Part shown: positions 1-17,318 of the stretch, piece by piece
How positions within the stretch are numbered: the first letter of the stretch is position 1
Layout: every line of letters begins with the position of its first letter
From: Streptomyces sp. yr375
GTDB lineage: Bacteria; Actinomycetota; Actinomycetes; Streptomycetales; Streptomycetaceae
DNA: 43,396 nt
Direction: 5' to 3'
Assembly (NCBI RefSeq): GCF_900110755.1
Contig: NZ_FOFF01000064.1
Span: 1-43,396, forward strand
Program-made: the position numbers and the translations under genes
Notes under the pieces: model-generated
What the model saw: only the letters and a program-made list of their open reading frames with translations
Databases searched by the model: none
Told to the model about the DNA's origin: nothing

Positions 1-1
1 G

Positions 2-3000
2 ATCGAGGCAGCGCTGATCCGCCATGAGGCTGTTGGTCAGGCTGTGGTGGTGGCCCGCGAGGACACCCCCGGCGATCAGCGCCTCGTCGCCTACCTCGTA
101 CCGGCAACGGCCTCCGGCACCCCCGACACGGCCGCTCTGCGTGACGCACTGGCCGCGACCCTCCCCGCCTACATGGTGCCGTCGGCCTTCGTGGTCCTTG
201 ACGCGTTGCCGTTGACGCCGAACGGCAAGCTGGACCGGGCCGCTCTTCCGGTGCCTGAGTACGACACGGGCGCTGCCGTCAGGGGCCGTGGTCCTCGTAA
301 CGCGCAGGAGGAGATCCTCTGCGAGCTGTACGCCAACGTCCTCGGGGTGGATCAAGTCGGCATCGATGACAACCTCTTCGAACTCGGCGGGCACTCCCTC
401 CTCGCCATTCGCCTGGTGAGTCGTATCCGTGCCGCGTTGGGCATCGAACTGCCCCTACAGGCAGTCTTCGAGGCACCGACGATCGCCACACTCTCCGGGC
501 GTCTGGCGGGGACGGCCGATGCGCGCAGCGGGGTGCGGCCCATGCCCCGGCCGGAGCGGGTGCCGTTGTCGTTCGCGCAGCGTCGGCTGTGGTTCCTGAA
601 CCAGTTGGAGGCGGCCGGGGCTGGCTACAACATGTCCTTCTCCATGCGGCTGACCGGTGAGTTGGACCGGGATGCGATGGCTGCCGCGCTCCACGACCTC
701 GTAGAGCGGCATGAGAGTCTGCGGACTCGCTTCCCCGATCACGAGGGTGAGCCCTACCAGGCCGTCGGGATCACCACTGGGCCGGAACTCGCTGTCGTCG
801 ACACGGTCGAGGCGGAGTTGGACCGGGCCGTCGTGGCTGTCACGGCCGTCGGGTTCGATCTGGCGGTGGATCTCCCGTTGCGGGCAACGCTGTTCGTGCT
901 GTCGCCCACCGAGCACGTGCTGCTGCTCGTGGTCCACCACATCGCGGGTGACGGCACTTCCATGACGCCGCTGGCCCGCGACCTCTCCATCGCGTATGCG
1001 GCGCGGCGGGGCGGCCGTACGCCCAACTGGCGGCCGTTGCCCGTGCAGTACGCGGACTACACCCTCTGGCAGCGTGAGCTGCTCGGCTCGGAGGAGAACG
1101 ACGACAGCCTGCTGGCGCGCCAAGTCGGGTTCTGGCGCGAGGCGTTGGCGGGTCTGCCCGAGGAACTCCAACTGCCCACCGACCGGCCCCGCCCGGCCAC
1201 CGCCACCAACAACGGCGCTGCCGTGGACCTGGAGATCGACGGCGCGCTGCATGCCGCCATCAGCCGCCTTGCCCGCGACAACGGGGCGACCGTCTTCATG
1301 GTGGCCCAGACGGCGCTGGCCACGCTCCTGACCCGGCTCGGGGCAGGCACCGACATTCCACTCGGGACGCCGATCGCGGGTCGTACCGATGAAGCGCTGG
1401 ACGACCTGGTCGGGTTCTTCGTCAACACGCTGGTGTTGCGCACCGACACGTCCGGTGATCCGACCTTTCGTGAGCTGCTCGGCCGGGTCCGTGACACCGA
1501 CCTCGCCGCCTACGCGCATCAAGACGTGCCGTTCGAGCGGCTCGTGGAGCTTCTCAACCCGCAACGCTCCGTCGCCCGGCACCCCCTCTTCCAGACCATG
1601 TTGGCGGTCGAGAACGCGGGTGAGGCGCGGTTGGGGCTGCCGGGGCTGAGTACGAGTTCGCGGATGGCGGGGGTCGGCGCGGCCAAGTTCGATCTGTCGG
1701 TCAGCATGACGGAGCGGCACACCGGCGACGGCAGTCCCGACGGAGTCCACTGCATCCTGCACTACACCACCGACCTTTTCGACGAGAGCACGGTGCGGGC
1801 GCTCGCCGACCGGTTCACGCGGACGCTGGCCGCGGCGGTGGCGGACCCCGACCAGACCATCAGCCAGGCCGAGATTCTCACCGCCCGCGAGCGCGCCGAG
1901 CTGGCCGACTGGTCGGCGGGGCCGGCCTGGAAGCAACTCGACGCCACGGTGCCGGAGTTGTTTGAGGCGCGGGTGGCCCGTACCCCGGACGCCACCGCCC
2001 TCGTCTACGGCGACACCGAGCTGACCTACGCCGAGCTGAACGCCCGCGCGAACCGGCTGGCCCGGCTGCTGGCGGGCCGGGGCGTGGGGCCGGAACGGTG
2101 TGTGGCGGTGGCCCTGCCTCGGTCGGTCGATCTGATCGTGGCCCGGATGGCCGTACTGAAGGCGGGGGCCGCCTATCTGCCGATCGACCTGAAGTACCCG
2201 GTCGAGCGGATCCGGTTCATGCTGGACGATGCCGCCCCGGTCCTGGTCGTCACCACCGTCGCCGACGCCGAGGAACTGCCCGCGGCCGGTGTCGAGATCC
2301 TCGCGCTGGACGATCCGCAGGTGACCGCCGTCTGGGACCGGGTCCATGACGGCGACCTGACCGACCGGGACCGGCACGCGCCGCTGCGGGCCGACCATCC
2401 CGCGTACGTCATCTACACCTCGGGGTCGACGGGCCGTCCCAAGGGCATCGTGTCCACCCACCGGGGGGCAGCGCCGTTCGCCCGGACGCTCGCGGAACGG
2501 TTCGCCGTGACCCCCGACAGCCGGATCCTCCAGTTCGCGTCGCCGAGTTTCGACTCGACGTTCCTTGAGGAGTGCATGTCGTTGCTCAGCGGGGCCACCC
2601 TGGTGGGCGCGCCGGCGGAACGGCTGCGTCCGGGACCCGAGCTGGCGAAACTCCTCGGCAGCGGGCTGGCCAGCCACGTCCTGCTCATCCCGTCCGTACT
2701 GGCCCTGCTGCCCGAGGGCTCGCTTCCCGACGACCTGGTCCTCGGCGTCGGCGGCGAGGCGTGCTCGGCGGAACTCGTCGACCGCTGGGCCGGGGGCCGC
2801 CGTATGGTCAACGCGTACGGCCCCAGCGAGTCGACGGTGTGTCTCACTTTCACCGATCCGATGCTGCCGGGCCGGGGGACGCCGTCCATCGGGCGGCCCG
2901 CCCACGGGTCGCAGTGTTACGTACTGGACTCCCGGCTTCAGCCCGTGCCGGCCGGTGTGACCGGTGAGCTGTACATCGCGGGGGAGGGGCTGGCCCGGGG

Positions 3001-5262
3001 CTATCTCAACCGGCCCGCCCTCACCGCGGACCGCTTCCCGGCCTGCCCGTTCGGCCCGCCCGGCGCGCGGATGTACCGCACCGGCGACCTGGCCCGCTGG
3101 AACGCGGACGGCGAGCTCGAATACCTCGGCCGCGAGGACGACCAGGTCAAGATCCGGGGCATGCGCATCGAGCCCGGCGAGATCGAGGCCGCGCTCATCC
3201 GCCACGACAGCGTCGGCCAGGCGGTGTTGGTCGTCCGCGAGGACACCCCCGGTGGCAACCCCGGTAGCAACTCCGGTGAGCAGCGGCTCGTCGCGTACGT
3301 CGTACCGGAGGCGGAGGCGGAGCACGCGGCGGACGTCGACGTGGCGGCGCTGCGTGGGCATCTCGCCTCCGTGCTGCCCGCCCACATGGTGCCGTCCGCC
3401 GTCGTCGTCCTCGACGCGCTGCCGCTGATGCCCAACGGCAAGCTCGACCGCAAGGCGTTGCCCGCGCCGGATCCGGCCGGTACGGCGTCCGGGCGCGCGC
3501 CGCGCAGCGAGCGGGAGAAGGTGCTGTGCGAGCTGTTCGCCGATCTCCTCGGCGTCGAGCACGTAGGCATCGACGACCGGTTCTTCGACCTGGGCGGCGA
3601 CAGCATCGTGTCGATCCAGTTGGTCTCCCGGGCGCGTGCGGTGGGTCTGAAGATCACCCCGCGCGATGTGTTCGAGCGGCAGACGGTCGAGGGGCTCGCC
3701 CTGGTGGCCACCGAGAGCGATCAGGCACCGGTGGAGGAGGCGGGGGCCGGCACCGGTGCGCTGCTGCCGACGCCGGTCATGCGCCGGACGCTGGATTCCG
3801 GCCGACCGATCGACCGCTTCAGCCAGGCGATGCTGCTGCGCGTCCCGCCGAACCTGGGCACCGAGGCCCTGACTACCGCCCTGCAAGCGGTAGTTGACCG
3901 GCATGACGCCCTGCGGATGCGGGTCAGGCCTGCTGGCGGTGACGGTGACGGTGGCGGTGACGGGGCGTGGGGCCTGGAGATCGCCGCCGTCGGAAGCGTC
4001 CGGGCCGCCGACCTCGTACGCCGTATAGACGCCACCGGGCTGGACGGCGATGCCCTGGCTGCGGTCGTCGCCGTCGAGGCCGAGGGGGCGCGGGCGCGGC
4101 TGGCTCCCGGTGACGGGGTGATGGTCCAGGCGGTGTGGTTCGACGCCGGGTCCGTCCGTTCCGGGCGGCTGTCGCTGGTCGTGCACCACCTGGCGGTGGA
4201 CGGCGTCTCCTGGCGCGTCCTCCTGCCCGACCTCGCCCAGGCATGGCAGGCCGCGGCGGACGGCCGGACCCCTGAACTGGAACCGGTGGGGACCTCGCTG
4301 CGGACCTGGACCGGGAAACTCGCCGCGGAAGCGGTGAACCCGGCCCGGCTGGCCGAACTCCCCTTCTGGAAGGTGGTGTTGGGAGACGCCGGTGCCGAAC
4401 CGCTGCTTGGGGACCGGCCCCTCGACCCCGCCGAGGACCTTGCCCGCACGGCCCGTACCGTGACGGTCGTCGTGCCGCCGGAGCGGACCGAGCCGCTGCT
4501 CACCCAGCTTCCGGCGCGGTTCCACGCGGGCGTCAACGACGTCCTGTTGACGGCGCTGGCCCTGGCGGTCGGACGCCACCGCACCCCCCGTGCCCGGCAC
4601 GGAGGCGTCCTCGTGGACCTGGAGAGTCACGGCCGTGAAGGGCTCGCCGGGATCTCCGACAGCCTCGAACTCTCGCGTACCGTCGGCTGGTTCACCTCCG
4701 TCCACCCAATACGGCTGGACCCGGGGCCGTTCGACGAGGCCGCCGTGTGGGACGGCGGGCGGGACGCCGGCACCGTACTCAAGCGGATCAAGGAGCAGTT
4801 GCGGGCCGTCCCGGACCACGGCATCGGATACGGGCTGCTGCGCCACCTCAACCCGGACACCGCCGCGGAGTTGAGCGCCGCGCCCGTACCGCAGATCGCG
4901 TTCAACTACCTGGGGCGGGTCCCGGTGCAGCCGGCGGCGGACTGGTCGCCCGCCGGTGAGGGCTCGACGGCGGGTTCCGGTTCCGATCCGGACCTGCCCC
5001 TCACCCACGTGCTCACCGTCGACTCGGTGACCATGGACACCCCCTACGGGCCGGAACTCCACGTCTCCTGGTCCTGGGCCGGGGGAGTGCTGTCCGAAGC
5101 GGCCGTGCGCGAACTCGCCGACGGCTACACGCAGGCGCTCGACGCACTGGCGCGGCACGCCGTCCTGCCGGACAGCGGCGGACGTACCCCGTCCGACCTC
5201 TCGCTGCTGGAGCTGTCCCAGTCCGACATCGACGACCTCGAACTGACATGGAGGAAGCGGAA

Positions 5263-5266
<4 letters not shown>
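2..5266 (+). CDS. Nonribosomal peptide synthetase, 5'-truncated: (A)-PCP-C-A-PCP-E
   Basis: The reading frame is open from base 2, so the true start lies outside the window; 1754 residues are visible. Residues are numbered from base 2. The tail of an adenylation domain (NGKLDR) is followed by a carrier domain with LGGHSL (phosphopantetheine Ser at 395-397). Next come a condensation domain (about 184-627, HHIAGDG), a full adenylation domain (about 647-1157; YTSGSTGRPKG, NAYGPSES, YRTGD, NGKLDR), a carrier with LGGDSI (Ser 3602-3604) and an epimerisation domain (about 1257-1700, HHLAVDGVSW). The C-terminus (LSQSDIDDLE) looks like a donor docking segment. The pocket, aligned by eye to GrsA, reads D-S-L-L-G-G-A-V-C-K and I cannot assign it. 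The E domain implies a D residue passed to the next protein. The condensation domain has T where W is usual after HHxxxDG. Confidence 0.95.
5250..5257 (+). promoter_or_regulatory. Ribosome binding site fixing the GTG start of the terminal NRPS
   Basis: GGAGGAAG lies within the last codons of the upstream NRPS gene, five bases before GTG 5263. It includes the last base of the in-frame ATG at 5248, so that ATG cannot use it. The site and the 4-bp GTGA overlap point to translational coupling of the two NRPS proteins. Confidence 0.75.
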
Positions 5267-12636
<7,370 letters not shown>

Positions 12637-12687
12637 CGGTGGTCATCGCCGATGCCCGCGGCCGCCCCCGGCCGGAGAGTGTTCGGC

Positions 12688-14088
12688 ATGGAACTCTCGG
12701 ACCTGAACTCCGCCTTGGGCGACCCGCTCCTCGCATCGATGACCTTCCTCAACGAGGTCGCGGGTCGCCACCCGGACGCGGTGTCCTTCGCCGCCGGACG
12801 CCCCACCGAGGACTTCTTCGACGTCCGCGACCTCACCCGCCACCTGCACCGCTACCAGGAGTTCCTCTCCTCGCAGCCAGGCCTCGGCGACCACGACGTG
12901 ATGCGGACGCTGTTCCAGTACGGGCGGACCAAGGGGGTCATCCACGAGCTGGTCGCCCGTCATCTGGCGGTGGACGAGAACATCGACGCGGACCCCGAGT
13001 CGATCGTGATCACGGTCGGCGCGCAGGAGGCCATGTATCTGGCGCTGCGCGTGCTGTGCCGCGACGAACGGGACGTGGCGCTGGCCGTCTCGCCCACGTA
13101 CATGGGCTTCAGCGGTGCGGCGAAGCTGGTCGGGATGCCCGTCCTGCGGGTGGCGTCCGGCGACCTCGGGGTCGACTTCGACGACCTGCGCGCCCGGCTG
13201 CGCGAGGCACGGGCGCGCGGCCTGCGCCCCCGCTGCCTGTACGTGGTGCCGGACTTCTCCAACCCGACCGGCATCTCCCTCGGCCTCGCCACCCGCCGAC
13301 GCCTGATCGAGACGGCCGAGGAGGAGGACATCCTGCTCGTCGAGGACAACCCGTACGGCCTGTTCACCGGGACCGGACACGGCGAGCGCCTGCCGACGCT
13401 GAAGGCCCTCGACCGCACGCAACGCGTGCTCTACCTGGGCTCGTTCGCCAAGACGACCCTCCCCGGAGCCCGGGTCGGGTTCATGGTCGCCGACCAGCGG
13501 GTGACCTCGGGCGGCGAGGCGGCGGGGTACCTGTCCGACGAACTGGCGAAGATCAAGAGCATGGTGACGGTGAACACGTCACCGGTCGCCCAAGCCGTGG
13601 TGGCCGGACAGCTCCTGGAGCACGACTACAGCCTGGTCCGGGCGAACGCGGGCGCGATCGCCGTCTACCGGCGCAACCTGGACCTGGTCCTGGCCGGCCT
13701 GCGCTCCCGCTTCGCACCCGCCGCCGACGACGGCAGCGGCGAGCAGCAGATCCACTGGAACACCCCCACCGGCGGCTTCTTCGTCGTCCTCACCCTGCCC
13801 TTCCCGGCCGACGAGGCCCTCCTCGAACGCTCCGCCCGCGAACACGGCGTCCTGTGGACCCCGATGCGCCACTTCTACGACGACGCGGGCGGCGGCGAGA
13901 ACCAACTCCGCCTCTCCTGCTCCCTGTTGACCCCGGAGGAGATCGAGACCGGCCTGGACCGACTCGCGGACCTGCTGACGCGGCGCCTGTCGGAACCGGC
14001 CGAGCCGGCCGCACCCGCACCCGCACCCGCCCCCGCACCCGCCCCCGCACCCGTACGGCTCAACCAGCCTGTCCGAAGCGGCCGTTGA
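12688..14088 (+). CDS. hpgT: HpgT-like PLP-dependent aminotransferase (arylglycine formation)
   Basis: Fold-type I aminotransferase, 466 residues. The sequence recalls the HpgT/PglE family, which aminates 4-hydroxyphenylglyoxylate, 3,5-dihydroxyphenylglyoxylate or phenylglyoxylate to the arylglycine used by an NRPS. Supporting segments are SFAAGRP near the N-terminus, FQYGRTKG, VPDFSNPTG, VEDNPYG, and SFAKT with the PLP-binding Lys. An ATG at 12652 is in frame, but ATG 12688 has GGAGAG eight bases upstream and begins where the family begins. The gene follows the terminal NRPS by 51 bases and is probably co-transcribed. The C-terminus has an Ala-Pro repeat tail (about 14009-14050) that looks non-catalytic. 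The amine donor and exact keto acid cannot be read from sequence. An MppQ/EndQ-type aminotransferase is a less likely alternative. Confidence 0.82.
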   Translation: MELSDLNSALGDPLLASMTFLNEVAGRHPDAVSFAAGRPTEDFFDVRDLTRHLHRYQEFLSSQPGLGDHDVMRTLFQYGRTKGVIHELVARHLAVDENIDADPESIVITVGAQEAMYLALRVLCRDERDVALAVSPTYMGFSGAAKLVGMPVLRVASGDLGVDFDDLRARLREARARGLRPRCLYVVPDFSNPTGISLGLATRRRLIETAEEEDILLVEDNPYGLFTGTGHGERLPTLKALDRTQRVLYLGSFAKTTLPGARVGFMVADQRVTSGGEAAGYLSDELAKIKSMVTVNTSPVAQAVVAGQLLEHDYSLVRANAGAIAVYRRNLDLVLAGLRSRFAPAADDGSGEQQIHWNTPTGGFFVVLTLPFPADEALLERSAREHGVLWTPMRHFYDDAGGGENQLRLSCSLLTPEEIETGLDRLADLLTRRLSEPAEPAAPAPAPAPAPAPAPVRLNQPVRSGR

Positions 14089-14118
14089 CGAGCAGCAGGC
14101 CCCGGCCGCCGTCGCGGT

Positions 14119-14144
14119 GGACGCCGTCCGCGGGGGCGGCGTCC
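14119..14144. terminator. Hairpin between convergent aminotransferase and mbtH-like genes
   Basis: GGACGCCG and CGGCGTCC form a perfect 8-bp stem around a 10-base loop. It lies 30 bases after the aminotransferase stop and 56 bases beyond the end of the convergent MbtH-like gene, so it could end transcription from both sides. There is no U-tract, as is usual in Streptomyces. Confidence 0.5.
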
Positions 14145-14199
14145 AGCACCGTACCGATGGAGATCGTGTGGTGTGCGTCGGGACGAGTCGGAGAGAGCG

Positions 14200-14412
14200 C
14201 TACTCGGACGTCATGGCGGCGATCAGGCTGGCGGGGCGCATGTCCGTCCAGTTGTCCTCCACGTAGGACAGGCAGTTCTGGCGGTCGTCCGGCCCGAAGA
14301 CCGAGGTCCATCCGGCGGGTACGTCGGCGAAGACCGGCCACAGGGAGTGCTGGCCTTCATCGTTCACGAGCACCTTGTACTGCGCGGTCTCGTCTTCGAA
14401 GGGATTGCTCAC
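14200..14412 (-). CDS. mbtH: MbtH-like NRPS accessory protein
   Basis: Small cytoplasmic protein of 70 residues that binds adenylation domains and supports their folding or activity. It shows the family signature from end to end: SNPFEDE at the start, NDEGQHSLWPVF, P-A-G-W, then NCLSYVEDNWTDMRPASL near the C-terminus. The conserved Trp residues are present. The start is GTG 14412, because the family begins with (M)SNPF; the upstream in-frame codons have no homology. It is transcribed against the NRPS and aminotransferase genes, so it is not part of that mRNA. It may be expressed from its own promoter or with the LuxR gene, although 189 bases separate them. Confidence 0.95.
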   Translation of the reverse strand: MSNPFEDETAQYKVLVNDEGQHSLWPVFADVPAGWTSVFGPDDRQNCLSYVEDNWTDMRPASLIAAMTSE

Positions 14413-14540
14413 TGAAGTCTCTTTCTCTTCGTCTCTTCCGGTTCTCTTCCGGTGGACACGGCCACGTCCATGCGGCCCCACTCTCCGCCCGGCCACGCGT
14501 CGAGGCATCGGTATTGACCACCGTTACGTCCGGGCCCGCC

Positions 14541-14594
14541 GACACCGACACCAACGCCGATGCCGATGCCGTGGCCGTGGCCGTGGCCGTCGTC
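14541..14594. repeat. Hexanucleotide repeat upstream of mbtH
   Basis: Nine consecutive 6-bp units (GACACC x2, AACGCC, GATGCC x2, GTGGCC x3, GTCGTC) fill much of the 189-base gap between the LuxR gene end (14602) and the mbtH start (14412). Nothing in the gap looks like a gene. A length-variable tract here could alter mbtH promoter spacing. Confidence 0.75.
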
Positions 14595-14601
14595 GGGAGG
14601 G

Positions 14602-17079
14602 TCAGGCCATGACCGCGCGTCGCCCGGCCGGCCGGGCCGAGGTGATCACCGCGCGGTCCCGCCGGGCCGCCCACGCGGCGACATGGGCGCGGGAGCGCAG
14701 GCCCAGGGTGGTGCGGATGTTGCGGATGTGGGTCTCCACGGTGCGCACCGACAGATACAGCCGCGCGGCGATCTGCCGGTTTGTGAGGCCCTTGGCCACC
14801 AGGTCGATGACGTCCCACTCCCGTCGGCTCAGCGGGTCGCCGCCCCCACCGGCCGTGGCGGCCGGCTCCCGCCGGACCCGCAGCGCGTACTCCACGGCCC
14901 GCCGGGGTTCCATCTCGCGCCCCGCCTCGATCGCCGCGTCCGCCTTGGACCTCGGCAGCGCGTCCAGCGCCGTCGCCCGCGCCTCCTCGACGCCGCGCCG
15001 CCACAGCAGGGTCAGTACGAACGGTTCGGGCTCCCCGATCGTCTCGGCCGCCGCGAACAGCCGCAGCCCCCGCTCGAAGTTCCCGGCCCGCACCGCGGCG
15101 ACCGCCAGGCCCTCGAGTGAGCAGGCGGCGCCGTCGAGGTGACAGGTGTTGTCCAGGCACTCGGTGAAGCGTGCCTCCGCCGTCGGGAGGTCGCCCCGCG
15201 TCAGGGCGAGAATCCCGGTGGTGTGCAGAACCATGCGGCGCAGGGCGGGAGTTCCCTCCGCCATCAGCACGGGAAGGGCCTGGCCGACCAGCTCCGCCGC
15301 CTGCTCCAGGTCGCCCTGGCCCAGCAGTTGGCGGGCGAGGAGGTTCAGACAGAGCGCGGTCATGAGCCCGTCGTCCAGCCCCCGCCCGAGCTCCAGGCAC
15401 TCCCGTAGATCCTCGACGGCGCTCTCGTCGCCGTGCAGTTCCTTGACGATGCTCAGGACCAGCAACGCCCGTCCCAGCAGGTGGGTTTGACGGGCCTGGC
15501 GGGCGAGCGCCACGCCCTGCCGCGCCATGTGCACGGCCTCCTCGGGGTCCCCGCGCCACCCCGCGAGCAGGGCGGCCACGCCGAGCGCGTTGCCCCGGTG
15601 CCGCGACGCCGGGTCGGTGCGCTCCAGCGCCCCGGACAGCAGGACGAGGGTGTCCGCCGGCGTCCCCCGGTGGATGCCGACGACGGCCAGCGCCCCGGCG
15701 AGCAGGAGCTGCCGCTCGTCGTCGCTCTCGCTGAGCCACTCCAACGCGTGGGTGAGGTTGTCGCGTTCGCGCGCCATCCGCCGCACGGTGTGCAACGGCG
15801 CGAACGCCGTCTCCTGCACCGGCGTGGCCAGCCCGGTCAGCCAGCCGACCAGCCGACCGTACGTCCGGGTCGCCTCGCCCTCGGCGAGCAGCCGCTCGTG
15901 GCCGTAGCACTGGACGGACTCCAGCATCCGGAACCGGGTGGAGCCCGCCCGGTCATGGCACGGCGTGATCAGCGACTTGGCCGCGAGACCCGCCAGCAGC
16001 TCCAGCGCGGTCACCGTGGGGATGCCATCGTCCGCGGCGACGGCCGCGGCGGCGTCCGGGCCGAACCCGCCCGGCAGCACCGACAACGCCCGGAACAGCG
16101 ACTGCTCCACCGGCGTGAGCAGTTCGTAGCCCCATTCGAGGGCCGCCCGCAGGCTCTGGTGCCGGGGGTCGGCGGTGCGCCAGCCGTTGGTGAGCAGGGA
16201 CAGCCGGTCGTCCAGCCGGTCGTGTATCTCGGCCAGCGGCAGCGCCCGCACCAGCCGGGCCGCCAACTCCAGTGCCAGCGGCAGCCCGTCGAGCCGCGCG
16301 CAGATCGTGCCGATGCGCGCCGCGTTGTCCTCGGTGAGCTGGAACTCCGGTGCGACGGCCCGCGCCCGGTCGACGAACAGGCGTACGGCGTCCGAGCGCA
16401 GCGAGTCGGTGAACGACCCGTCGGCGTCCGGATCGGGCAGCCCGAGTCCGCCGACCGGGTAGACCGTCTCGCCCGGCAGCCGCAACGGCTCGCGGCTGGT
16501 GGCCAGCACCCGCAACCCCGGCTGCCGGGACAGCAGTTCGCCCAGGACCAGACCGCAGTCGTCGAGGACGTGCTCGCAGTTGTCCAGCACCAGCAGCAGA
16601 TCGCCGCCGGCGGCGAGCCGGGCGGCCTGCGGATCCGTCAGCGACGCCGTCGGGTCGCCGACCCCGCCCGCCGCCGCCGCGATCCGTTGCCGCGCGGCCT
16701 CGCCTCTGAGCACCGCGCCCAACTCCACGAGCACGGCCTCGCTGCGCCCGCCCCGATGCTCCAGGGCGGCGAGCTCGACCGCGAGGCGGGTCTTGCCCAC
16801 GCCGGCGGGGCCCGTCAGCGTCAGCACCCGTGTGGTACGTAACAGCCGTCCCAGCTCGACGAGTTCCTCGGTCCGGCCGACGAAGCTGCTGAGCCGCTCC
16901 GGGAGTCCGGCGGAGTCCGACGTGTTCATTCCGTCGCCCTTCAGCCGCCGACGGTACGCGCGCTGCCGGCAGGCGTTCGAGCAGTACTTGGAGGACGTTT
17001 TCCGGTTCCCGCTGTTGGTGCTGTGAATCGCGTCACCGCAGAAGTCGCAGAGTGACGAAGGCGCACTGACCGAAGCCAT
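14602..17079 (-). CDS. LuxR-family transcriptional regulator with ATPase and N-terminal Cys motif
   Basis: Large regulator of 825 residues. Order: an N-terminal zinc-finger-like segment (C-x2-C at about 11-14, then SSKYCSNACRQRAYRRR), an AAA/NB-ARC-type ATPase (GPAGVGKTRLAVE Walker A, LLLVLDNCEHV Walker B), TPR-like helices, and a C-terminal LuxR helix-turn-helix (LSRREWDVIDLVAKGLTNRQIAARL, SVRTVETH). The start at 17079 has AAAGGA about eight bases upstream and keeps the Cys motif; an internal ATG at 16932 would lose it. A TTA codon at 16842-16840 (in GRLLRT) makes translation bldA-dependent if bldA acts as in other Streptomyces. It is divergent from the SARP regulator and is probably a pathway-specific activator of the NRPS cluster; that role is inferred from position. 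Confidence 0.92.
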   Translation of the reverse strand: MASVSAPSSLCDFCGDAIHSTNSGNRKTSSKYCSNACRQRAYRRRLKGDGMNTSDSAGLPERLSSFVGRTEELVELGRLLRTTRVLTLTGPAGVGKTRLAVELAALEHRGGRSEAVLVELGAVLRGEAARQRIAAAAGGVGDPTASLTDPQAARLAAGGDLLLVLDNCEHVLDDCGLVLGELLSRQPGLRVLATSREPLRLPGETVYPVGGLGLPDPDADGSFTDSLRSDAVRLFVDRARAVAPEFQLTEDNAARIGTICARLDGLPLALELAARLVRALPLAEIHDRLDDRLSLLTNGWRTADPRHQSLRAALEWGYELLTPVEQSLFRALSVLPGGFGPDAAAAVAADDGIPTVTALELLAGLAAKSLITPCHDRAGSTRFRMLESVQCYGHERLLAEGEATRTYGRLVGWLTGLATPVQETAFAPLHTVRRMARERDNLTHALEWLSESDDERQLLLAGALAVVGIHRGTPADTLVLLSGALERTDPASRHRGNALGVAALLAGWRGDPEEAVHMARQGVALARQARQTHLLGRALLVLSIVKELHGDESAVEDLRECLELGRGLDDGLMTALCLNLLARQLLGQGDLEQAAELVGQALPVLMAEGTPALRRMVLHTTGILALTRGDLPTAEARFTECLDNTCHLDGAACSLEGLAVAAVRAGNFERGLRLFAAAETIGEPEPFVLTLLWRRGVEEARATALDALPRSKADAAIEAGREMEPRRAVEYALRVRREPAATAGGGGDPLSRREWDVIDLVAKGLTNRQIAARLYLSVRTVETHIRNIRTTLGLRSRAHVAAWAARRDRAVITSARPAGRRAVMA

Positions 17080-17191
17080 ACCAGGGTTCCTTTACACGCG
17101 TCAGACATCGTGCCGCGCCGGCCCGATTCGCCGAATCGTTCTTGCCTGGCCGGGGGCCTGCTCCATACGGCAACTGCACTGTGTGGCACCG

Positions 17192-17246
17192 GACTTGGTC
17201 GCATCTTGCCTGCGTCTTGTCTACGTCTTGTCTGCTTCTTGTCCCC
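17192..17246. promoter_or_regulatory. Five 11-bp direct repeats, probable SARP binding site
   Basis: Five contiguous 11-mers: GACTTGGTCGC, ATCTTGCCTGC, GTCTTGTCTAC, GTCTTGTCTGC, TTCTTGTCCCC. The shared core is TCTTGTC. SARP proteins (DnrI, ActII-ORF4, AfsR) are known to bind heptamer repeats spaced by one helical turn, usually 11 bp. The array lies in the 239-base gap between the divergent LuxR and SARP genes, 113 bases from the LuxR start and 73 from the first SARP start codon. It may mediate SARP autoregulation, control of the LuxR gene, or both. Confidence 0.72.
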
Positions 17247-17318
17247 GCTTTTCGGCCGGATCGCGGGTGGTGCGAGCGGCCCGTTATCTGAGGCAATGAA
17301 GTTGAAGCGTGGGACAAT

